In this document: positions 20,156 through 26,278 of the stretch, piece after piece
Position numbering within the stretch: position 1 is the first letter of the stretch
Layout of the letters: the number at the start of each line of letters is the position of its first letter
NCBI GenBank assembly: GCA_039026915.1
Contig: JBCCLJ010000087.1
Coordinates: 1-26,278 of the forward strand
Direction: 5' to 3'
Length of the DNA stretch: 26,278 nt
From: JBCCLJ01 sp039026915
GTDB taxonomy: Bacteria; Acidobacteriota; Thermoanaerobaculia; Multivoradales; Multivoraceae
Position numbers and translations under genes: made by a program
Notes under the pieces: model-generated
Database searches by the model: none
What the model was told of the DNA's origin: nothing
The model's input: the letters and a program-made list of their open reading frames with translations, nothing else

Positions 20156-22582
20156 TCATTCCGCTTTCAGTACCGCGATGGGATCGACCTTCGACGCTCG
20201 CAGCGACGGCACCAGACAAGCGACCACGGAGACGCCGAGAAGCAGCGTGCCCGTGCCGGCGAAAGCGAGCGCGTCGGTGGCTGAGACATAGAGGAATTGG
20301 CTGGCGAGTCGCGTCAGTGCGAACGAGAGACCGATGCCGGCCGCAAGACCCACGAGTGCAAGCTGGACCCCGTCGCGCAGAACGAGTCCGACGACGCTGC
20401 CCGGTTCCGCGCCGAGCGCCAGGCGAATGCCGATCTCGCGCTGCCGTCGTCGTACCGCAAAAGCCATGACCCCGTAGATGCCGATCGCTGCCAGGATCAG
20501 AGCGACGGCTCCAAAGGCGCCGAGCAGTGCGGCGGTCGTCCGTTGACCGCTCAGAGAGTTACTGACGGCGGTCTTCAGAGTGCGCGCATTGATCACGAGG
20601 TCCGGCTCGAGCGCCTGGAGCTCTCTTTCGGCCACGAGCAGCGCCGCCGTCGGGTCACCCTCGACGCGTGCAATCACGTTGGCCGCCGTCGAGTAGTTCT
20701 GCAGTAGCGGCAGGTAGGCGTAGGGCTGCGGATCCTCTCCGGGAGAGTTGTAGATGGCGTCCCGCGCCACCCCAACGACCTCCACCGGATCCATTCCGAA
20801 GAAGGAGAAGCGCTTGCCCAGAGCGGACTCTCCCGGCCAGAAGCGCTCGGCCATGCGCTGGTTCACGATGACCACTCCGACCTGGCCTTCGCGGTCGGTG
20901 TTGGCAAAGCCGCGCCCCTCCTCGAGCGCCACGCCCACCGTCTCGAAGTAGTTCGGTCCGACGTTGTTCACCTGCACGAAAGTGCGTTCCTCGGGGTTCT
21001 CACCCTCGAGAATGACCGAGCGTAGGAACGTGCCCTGCATGGGTGCGGCCTGTGCCAAGGCGACCTCGGTGACGCCGGGCACGGCCGCAACCGTGCTCTC
21101 GGCCCGCTCGAAGAAGAGTTGGCCTTCTTCCGTTCCGTAGCCCTGCATGCCGACGTTGAAGCCCAGCGCCAGAACTCCCTCGGTTTCGAAGCCGAGCTCG
21201 AGGTCGAGCGCTTCTGAGAAGCTCCTCAGAAAGAGGGCCGCGGCGACAAGAGCCAGGACGGCGAGCGCCATCTGTCCGACGACCAGCGCACGGCGCGCGG
21301 TGAAGCGCTTGCCCGGGAGCGAGCTGTCGGCCGAGTCTTTGAGCGACTGCACCAGCTCGGGCTTCGACGATTGCAGGGCCGGCACGAGGCCGAAGAGCAG
21401 CCCGGTGGCGAGACTGAGCAGTACGCTGAAGAGCAGAACGCCGCTGTCGAGTTCGAGATCGAGCGCCAGGCCTTGGGAGTTGGCCAAGACACCCTGCACC
21501 GGACTCCGCAGGGCGAAGGCCAGCACAATGCCCAGGGCGCCGCCGAGCGCGGCGAGAGCGACGCTCTCGGTGAGCAACTGCTGCACGAGTCGCCAGCGTC
21601 GCACGCCGAGGGCCAGACGCAGAGCGATCTCCTTGCGGCGTTCGTTGGCTTGAGCCAGCAGGAGGCCGGCGACGTTCGCGCAGGCGATGAGCAGCACGAC
21701 GCCTACGGCCGCCATGAGCAGTGCGCTGCCGCGCGTCGTCGCGTCGCGGTTGAAGAGCGTCATCTCACCGAGAGAGCGCGCGACGAAAGAGCGCCCCTTG
21801 TTGTCGTCGGGAAAGTCCGCCTCGAGGCGCGAGCCGAGCACTTTGAGGTTGGCTCCGGCGTCGTAGAGAGACTTGCCCTCCGCAAGGCGACCGAAGCCGC
21901 GCAGAAAGAGCCCGCGACGTTCGTCGTACCAGTTGAACTCCGGGTTGTTTCGGATCGTTGCGTTCATCGCCATCGGTACGAAGACGGCGGGTTCGAAGCC
22001 GATGTTGAGGCCATCGAACGCGGGCGGCGTGACGCCGATCAGGGTGAAGGGCTGGCCGTTGATGCGCACGGTGCCGCCGATCGCAGCGTCCTGACCCCCG
22101 AGCTCTTCGAGCCAGAAGTCGTGGTGCGCGACAGCGACGGGGAAGGCGCCCGGTGCGTCGTTCTCGCGCGTCTCGAAGAAGCGGCCGCGGTACGGCTGCA
22201 CTCCCAGCGTCGTGAAGTAGTTGCCAGAAACGAGCAGCCCTGGCCGGATCGATGGCTCGGAGGCGCTAGGGGCGATCGACATGCCGGCGAAGTCGTAGCC
22301 GGCGAAGGAAGAGAACACCTCGTTCTGTTCGCCGATGTCCTTCCAGTTCAGGTGCGACAGCGTGTCGCGGATGCCCGCTTTGCCGTCGGTCGTACTGACG
22401 TTCAGTAGCCGGTGCGGGTCGGCGATCGGCAGCTCCTGCAGAAAGACCTCGTCGATGACGGTGAACATGAGCGTGTTGGCGCCGATGCCCAAGGCGATGG
22501 AGACGATGGCGAGTAGCGTGAACGCCCAGCGCTTGCGCAGCGTGCGCAGTGCGAAGCGCAGGTCTTGCAGAAGTCGGTGCAT
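20156..22582 (-). CDS. Orphan duplicated MacB-type ABC permease (ADOP family)
   Basis: The 808-residue membrane protein begins LLQDLRFALRTLRKRWAFTLLAIVSIALGIGAN, the characteristic opening of acidobacterial duplicated orphan permeases. It contains two MacB_PCD periplasmic domains, each followed by an FtsX domain. The first has LACAN-type segments and RRKEIALRLALGVRRWR around residues 310-335; the second has RRRQREIGIRLALGAEPGSV near the C-terminus. About eight transmembrane segments result, and the protein ends SLRASKVDPIAVLKAE. No ATPase gene is adjacent, which is typical of this family. Roles in peptide or antibiotic efflux are often proposed, but none is established. GGGGGA lies 4 nt before the ATG. 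It diverges from the secreted-protein gene at 22740. Confidence 0.9.
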   Translation of the reverse strand: MHRLLQDLRFALRTLRKRWAFTLLAIVSIALGIGANTLMFTVIDEVFLQELPIADPHRLLNVSTTDGKAGIRDTLSHLNWKDIGEQNEVFSSFAGYDFAGMSIAPSASEPSIRPGLLVSGNYFTTLGVQPYRGRFFETRENDAPGAFPVAVAHHDFWLEELGGQDAAIGGTVRINGQPFTLIGVTPPAFDGLNIGFEPAVFVPMAMNATIRNNPEFNWYDERRGLFLRGFGRLAEGKSLYDAGANLKVLGSRLEADFPDDNKGRSFVARSLGEMTLFNRDATTRGSALLMAAVGVVLLIACANVAGLLLAQANERRKEIALRLALGVRRWRLVQQLLTESVALAALGGALGIVLAFALRSPVQGVLANSQGLALDLELDSGVLLFSVLLSLATGLLFGLVPALQSSKPELVQSLKDSADSSLPGKRFTARRALVVGQMALAVLALVAAALFLRSFSEALDLELGFETEGVLALGFNVGMQGYGTEEGQLFFERAESTVAAVPGVTEVALAQAAPMQGTFLRSVILEGENPEERTFVQVNNVGPNYFETVGVALEEGRGFANTDREGQVGVVIVNQRMAERFWPGESALGKRFSFFGMDPVEVVGVARDAIYNSPGEDPQPYAYLPLLQNYSTAANVIARVEGDPTAALLVAERELQALEPDLVINARTLKTAVSNSLSGQRTTAALLGAFGAVALILAAIGIYGVMAFAVRRRQREIGIRLALGAEPGSVVGLVLRDGVQLALVGLAAGIGLSFALTRLASQFLYVSATDALAFAGTGTLLLGVSVVACLVPSLRASKVDPIAVLKAE

Positions 22583-22690
22583 GAGTTCCCCCGTCGGCGG
22601 GCAGTGTGCCGGCCGTCTCCAACTCTACGAGCTCGAGCGGCGCGGCGTTGAGGAGTGGCAGCTACACTGGTTGCTACCCCTCCAGATGAT

Positions 22691-22717
22691 CTCCGGGACT
22701 CGGGCTCCGGCCCGGAG
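22691..22717 (+). promoter_or_regulatory. Hairpin just upstream of the ribosome binding site of the secreted-protein gene
   Basis: CTCCGGG (22691-22697) and CCCGGAG (22711-22717) form a perfect 7-bp stem with a 13-nt loop. It ends 8 nt before the GAGGTGA Shine-Dalgarno sequence. It could stabilise or tune the leader; the role is not shown. Confidence 0.35.
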
Positions 22718-22725
22718 GTTCCGAC

Positions 22726-22732
22726 GAGGTGA
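22726..22732 (+). promoter_or_regulatory. Strong ribosome binding site fixing the start of the secreted-protein gene
   Basis: GAGGTGA is 7 nt before the ATG at 22740 and selects this start over in-frame ATGs further upstream that run antisense into the ADOP gene. Confidence 0.8.
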
Positions 22733-22739
22733 CGAAACG

Positions 22740-23723
22740 ATGCGCTGGTTCTCTCTGCTCTGCCTCGCACTCTGCGCCGCGCCGCTTGCGGCGGAGACGC
22801 CGCGTCGCCCCGACGGCAAGCCGGACCTGCAGGGAGTCTGGACGAACGCGTCGCTGACGCGGCTCTCGAGACCGGCGTCGATCGAAGAACTCGTGCTCTC
22901 TCCCGAGCGAGCCGCGGAGCTCGCCGGCAGCCACTTTCACAACGTGCGCGCGGCGAAGGACGCACTGCCTCGCAGCGCCGATCGCCAGGCTCCGGAGAAG
23001 CTCGAGCGTCTGCCGCCGGTTGGCAACTACAACACGTCCTACGTCGAGCCTGGGACGGCGTACGGAGTCGTTCGCGGTGAGATCCGGTCGTCGTGGATCG
23101 TCGAGCCGAAGGACGGCGGGGCTCCGTATCGAGACGACCTCCTGGACCGCGTACGCGCGCGGCGTGCTGGCAGGGACACACCGGACGATCCGGAGTCGTT
23201 CTCGCTCGGTGAGCGGTGCCTGCTCGGCTTCGGAGGGACGGCGGGTCCGCCGATGCTCAACGTGCTCTACAACAACTACTACCGCATCGTGCAGACCGAA
23301 GACCACCTGGTGATCCTCGTCGAGATGGTGCACGACGCCCGGATCGTGCGCCTCGGCGACGAGGCCGCCAGCGAGAGGAGCGGCGTGCCGCGCTGGCTCG
23401 GCGACTCGGTGGGTCGCTGGGAAGGCGACACGCTCGTCGTGGAGACAACGAGCTTTCACCCGTCCCGCGAGCTCAGCGGCCCGGTCTACCACCGTCGCGA
23501 TGCGCGCGTCGTCGAGCGCTTCACGCGCGTCGCCGAAGACGAGATGCTCTACGAGTTCAGCGTCGACGACCCGGGCTCCTACACCCAGCCCTTCAGGGGT
23601 GAGATGACGTTTCGCTCGGTCGAGTCCAAGGTCTACGAGTACGCCTGCCACGAGGGCAACTACGCCATGCCGACGATGCTCAAGGGCGCGCGCCTGCTCG
23701 AGCGAGAGGCGGGCGAGCAGTGA
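22740..23723 (+). CDS. Secreted conserved protein of unknown function ('PDGKPDLQGVW' type)
   Basis: The 327-residue product starts MRWFSLLCLALCAAPLAA-ET, a clear signal peptide, followed directly by RRPDGKPDLQGVWTN. That opening is shared by a large group of secreted proteins abundant in Acidobacteriota and some Proteobacteria. Further landmarks are NYNTSYVEPG, GERCLLGFGGTAGPPML, a YNNYYRIVQTEDHLVILVEMVHDARIV strand region, WLGDSVGRWEGDTLVVETT and YEYACHEGNY. The protein is probably a soluble periplasmic beta-rich protein. No catalytic motif is recognised. Its stop overlaps the GTG of the PhoD-like gene (GTGA), so the two are likely translated together. Start choice is supported by GAGGTGA. 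Confidence 0.85.
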   Translation: MRWFSLLCLALCAAPLAAETPRRPDGKPDLQGVWTNASLTRLSRPASIEELVLSPERAAELAGSHFHNVRAAKDALPRSADRQAPEKLERLPPVGNYNTSYVEPGTAYGVVRGEIRSSWIVEPKDGGAPYRDDLLDRVRARRAGRDTPDDPESFSLGERCLLGFGGTAGPPMLNVLYNNYYRIVQTEDHLVILVEMVHDARIVRLGDEAASERSGVPRWLGDSVGRWEGDTLVVETTSFHPSRELSGPVYHRRDARVVERFTRVAEDEMLYEFSVDDPGSYTQPFRGEMTFRSVESKVYEYACHEGNYAMPTMLKGARLLEREAGEQ

Positions 23724-25381
23724 AGCCGAGTCGTCGCGAGATCCTTCGAGCCGCCGCCTGGCTGACGGCCGCCGGCTGGGCGCCCCGGACCGGCTCTGCC
23801 CAAAGCGACGGAGACGGCTGGAACGCAGGTGACGTCGTGCATCTCGTTCCCGCGGCCAACCACGAGCGCTTTCACATCAAGTGCTCGTTCGCGTCACCAC
23901 GGGAGCGCGCTCCTGCTCTGCGCTGCGGCAGCGCCATCGCTGAGGGAGTGCAGACGGATTCGGGCGGGCGCTTCTTCAGCTTCGACGTCTCGGGCCTGAG
24001 TGCGGACACCGAGTACGAGCTGAAGCTGCTCGCCAGCAGTCGCTCGTCGCAGGCGCTCTGCGACCCCTGGCCCCTGCGCACGTTTCCCTGGCCGGACGAT
24101 CGCCCCTTCCGCGCTCGACTCCTCGTCTACACCTGCGCGGGCGGCCATCCCGAGATGGGGACTCCGGAGCGGCGTTCGTTTCAACCGCTCGAAGTGCGCC
24201 GTCGCCTTCTGCAGCGCGGGCTCTCGTTTCGACCCAATGCGGCGCTTGCCATCGGGGACCACATCTACTGGGATCAGCGCACCTGGCTCGAGTCGAGCAA
24301 CGCAGCGGTTCGGGAGGGGATTGCGGCCTTCTACGCACAGGTCGGCGAGCTCGACCGCAGCAAGGGTGCGCTGGGCACGAGCAACGAGGCGGTGATTCAG
24401 CGCGCTGTAGGTCCGCAGATCGCCGAGCTCTACGGCACCCTGTTGCGCTCCGTGCCGAGCTACTTCGTCAACGACGACCACGACTACTTCGAGAACGACG
24501 AAGCCACGGACCGCTTCGTCACGCTGCCGCCCGCCAGGTATCAGCTCGACTTCGCGCGCTTCGTGCGACAGCTCTACCTGCCGGAGTTCCTCCCGGACCC
24601 CGCGAGGCCTGTTTCGCTCTCCGGCACGGGAGCGGGAGACCGCGCTGCCGGGCTCTCCGAGTCGTTCGGCACGTTTCGGTGGGGCCGCCTCGCGGAAGTG
24701 CTGATCTATGACTGCGGTCGTTACCTGTCGCTCAAAGGCAAGGTGGCCGGTCTCGTACCGGACGAGGTCGAGCGCTGGCTGCAGGCGCGCACGCGCGACG
24801 AGCAGGTGTCACAGCTCGTGCACGTTCCGTCCCATCCGTTCGGATGGACCGCCGGCAAGTGGCGCGAGTGGTATCCCGACGTCGCCGCAAGCGAGGACGG
24901 GGGCACCAGCGTCTCGGCCATGCTCGTTGCCGAGGACACCCGCCATCGTCTGACGACCGACCAGCCCAAGTTCCACTGGCAGGAGGGCTGGTGGTTGCAA
25001 CATCAACGCCTTCTCGAAGCGTTGGGTTCACAGAAGCGACGTCCTGGCGTCGTGCTCTCCGGAGACTTGCATGCCATCGGCCACTCGAAGCTCGTGCGCA
25101 GCGCCGACCTCGACCTCGCGACGAACCCCGTACACGCAATCATCGCCGGCAGCCCCGGCTGCAAGTCAGGCTGGCCGTCGCGCGTGCGCGGCACACCGCC
25201 GCTCGAAGCCACGGGCGTCGTACACGAGCCGGAAGCACCGATCGCCGAAAAGAACGGCTTCTCGATCATCGACCTGACGCAGGACGAAGTGACGGTGAAG
25301 CTCTTCGCTTGGAGTGACGATCAGCCGGTCGAAGCGATCGACGGACTGGAGCCGTTCCATACGGCGGTGATTCGGCGCTGA
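23720..25381 (+). CDS. Tat-exported PhoD-like metallophosphodiesterase
   Basis: The 553-residue protein begins with the twin-arginine signal SRREILRAAAWL and an Ala-rich core ending GSAQ, so it should be folded before export to the periplasm. An N-terminal beta-sandwich-like part (about 35-125) precedes the PhoD-type metallophosphatase core. Core landmarks are LLVYTCAGG with Cys139, AIGDHIYWDQ (177-186), VNDDHDYFEND (250-260), VPSHPFGW (369-376) and SGDLHAIGHS (447-456). These fit the metal-binding residues of PhoD phosphodiesterases and alkaline phosphatases, in which a Cys helps bind Fe3+. The likely reaction is phosphoester hydrolysis; the substrate is unknown. The start is a GTG overlapping the stop of the preceding secreted-protein gene, implying coupled expression and possibly a functional pair. 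Confidence 0.88.
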   Translation: MKPSRREILRAAAWLTAAGWAPRTGSAQSDGDGWNAGDVVHLVPAANHERFHIKCSFASPRERAPALRCGSAIAEGVQTDSGGRFFSFDVSGLSADTEYELKLLASSRSSQALCDPWPLRTFPWPDDRPFRARLLVYTCAGGHPEMGTPERRSFQPLEVRRRLLQRGLSFRPNAALAIGDHIYWDQRTWLESSNAAVREGIAAFYAQVGELDRSKGALGTSNEAVIQRAVGPQIAELYGTLLRSVPSYFVNDDHDYFENDEATDRFVTLPPARYQLDFARFVRQLYLPEFLPDPARPVSLSGTGAGDRAAGLSESFGTFRWGRLAEVLIYDCGRYLSLKGKVAGLVPDEVERWLQARTRDEQVSQLVHVPSHPFGWTAGKWREWYPDVAASEDGGTSVSAMLVAEDTRHRLTTDQPKFHWQEGWWLQHQRLLEALGSQKRRPGVVLSGDLHAIGHSKLVRSADLDLATNPVHAIIAGSPGCKSGWPSRVRGTPPLEATGVVHEPEAPIAEKNGFSIIDLTQDEVTVKLFAWSDDQPVEAIDGLEPFHTAVIRR

Positions 25382-25405
25382 AGGTCTCGCTAGACTCGAT
25401 CACTC

Positions 25406-26278
25406 ATGTGGCTGCACTCACTGATTCTGATCGCCTCGGCGCTCGAGATTCCGCAGACCACGGTTCGCTTCTGCGTCTCCGATGAGCGGACAGGAGAGGG
25501 GCTCCGTTCGACGATCAGTCTGCGACCTCTTCGCGATACCGACGAGCGGGGTCACATCGTCGTACACCGGCCCTGGTCGAGTCTGAGCACCGGAGCCGAC
25601 GGCTGTATCGATGCCGACGTCGGCGAAGAGTTGTACCAGTCGACGATCTTGGGGCCGCAGCACTATTCGCGCGAGATTCGTTTCGACCCTCGGGACTCAA
25701 ACCGAGTCGATGTCGAGGTCGAGCCTTTCGAGGCTAGCCCTCAGGCGATTCTGATCGTGGACGAAGTGACAGGTGAGCCGGTCGACTCGGCCCGAGTCCT
25801 CATGGAGTACGGTGGCGAGCGTTCCGGGCCGGGAAGCCCGGAAGCGAGAACCGATGTTCACGGTCGCGTGGTCTTCCCGTCATTGGCCGATGGTCCGTAC
25901 TGGTTACAGGTTGCTGGTCAGCCGCGGATCGAGTTCCGGTCCGTGGAGGTAGATCTCACCTCTGAGAGGAGCGAGATCGAAGTGCAGGTGCGAATCAACC
26001 CTCGAGTCCTGGTCGTGGGACGCGTGGTCGATGAGACAGGTGCCCCGATCGAGGGAGCCCGGATTCGGGCGGCGAGGTACCGATCCAAGACCCGGACGCA
26101 GGCGGACGGCGGCTTCGAGGTGTATGCCTTCGCGACGTCGACAGCCTTTGTGACAGCTTCGAAGGCGGACTTCGAGACGACGAATGCACCGCTTCGCTCC
26201 GAAGGAGTCGACTGGGATGTCGTCGACGTCGGAGAGTTGGTGCTGAGGAAGAGGCCAACGCCGCCAAAGCCCGCCGCC
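25406..26278 (+). CDS. Secreted protein with carboxypeptidase-regulatory-like repeats, 3' truncated by the window edge
   Basis: An ATG at 25406 opens a frame with no stop before the window end, giving 291 residues. The N-terminus MWLHSLILIASALE is a short hydrophobic segment, perhaps a signal peptide. At least two beta-sandwich repeats of the carboxypeptidase-regulatory-like kind are visible: ILIVDEVTGEPVDSARV with DVHGRVVFPSLADGPYWLQV (about 115-169), and VVGRVVDETGAPIEGARI with QADGGFEVYA (about 203-241). A first, weaker copy may cover 20-108. Such repeats serve as surface or periplasmic adhesion and spacer modules. Codon choice is visibly less GC-biased than in the neighbours (TTA, AGA, TCA, GCA, CGA all occur). 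It starts 24 nt after the PhoD-like stop without a clear Shine-Dalgarno sequence. Confidence 0.82.
   Translation, partial: MWLHSLILIASALEIPQTTVRFCVSDERTGEGLRSTISLRPLRDTDERGHIVVHRPWSSLSTGADGCIDADVGEELYQSTILGPQHYSREIRFDPRDSNRVDVEVEPFEASPQAILIVDEVTGEPVDSARVLMEYGGERSGPGSPEARTDVHGRVVFPSLADGPYWLQVAGQPRIEFRSVEVDLTSERSEIEVQVRINPRVLVVGRVVDETGAPIEGARIRAARYRSKTRTQADGGFEVYAFATSTAFVTASKADFETTNAPLRSEGVDWDVVDVGELVLRKRPTPPKPAA

Noticed and set aside
1..26278. CRISPR arrays, tRNA or rRNA genes, insertion sequences, phage genes
   Set aside because: None was seen. The only exact direct repeat noticed is the 15-bp tandem pair at 7541-7570, and no transposase, integrase or tRNA-like fold was recognised.

Overview
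The window is high-GC bacterial chromosomal DNA from a Gram-negative-type cell: it encodes LolA-like, outer-membrane beta-barrel and lipoprotein-type products. The taxon is an inference. An orphan duplicated MacB-type permease of the ADOP kind, two quinoprotein-type beta-propellers, a secreted 'PDGKPDLQGVW' protein, a PhoD-like phosphodiesterase and carboxypeptidase-regulatory-like repeats together point to Acidobacteriota or a relative. I see no rRNA, tRNA, CRISPR array, insertion sequence or phage gene.

Layout. (1) 1-541: 3' end of a multi-spanning membrane protein, separated by a hairpin from a convergent flavoprotein monooxygenase with an exact type I Baeyer-Villiger fingerprint (578-2125, minus). 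(2) 2248-6038: a compatible-solute module. A GH13_18 phosphorylase, best read as glucosylglycerate phosphorylase, runs rightward. It converges on a leftward pair encoding a glucosyl-3-phosphoglycerate synthase and its HAD phosphatase. Synthesis and phosphorolysis of glucosylglycerate are thus encoded tail to tail. (3) 6055-10771: the same leftward run continues upstream with a PQQ-like beta-propeller, an NTF2-like protein, a small zinc-ribbon protein, a PQQ-dependent dehydrogenase and a rhodanese lipoprotein. (4) 10901-12067: an FHA-EAL fusion with a sigma-54-like promoter. It is divergent from (5) 12321-18302: a TetR regulator, whose promoter carries a perfect palindrome, followed in a compact series by a LolA-like periplasmic protein, two LolC/E-type permeases, a LolD-type ATPase and a beta-barrel outer-membrane protein. 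This looks like a self-contained lipid or lipoprotein export route across the envelope. (6) 18303-18649: a non-coding, hairpin-rich stretch. (7) 18650-20112: a divergent ferrochelatase overlapping a short flavodoxin. (8) 20156-22582: the orphan ADOP permease. (9) 22740-25381: a secreted protein overlapping a Tat-exported PhoD-like phosphodiesterase. (10) 25406-end: a protein with carboxypeptidase-regulatory-like repeats, cut by the window edge.

The most interesting candidates for something undescribed are the TetR-controlled Lol-like export operon that ends in a beta-barrel, the chelatase-flavodoxin pair, and the FHA-gated EAL protein behind a sigma-54-type promoter. All functions are read from sequence motifs and context only.
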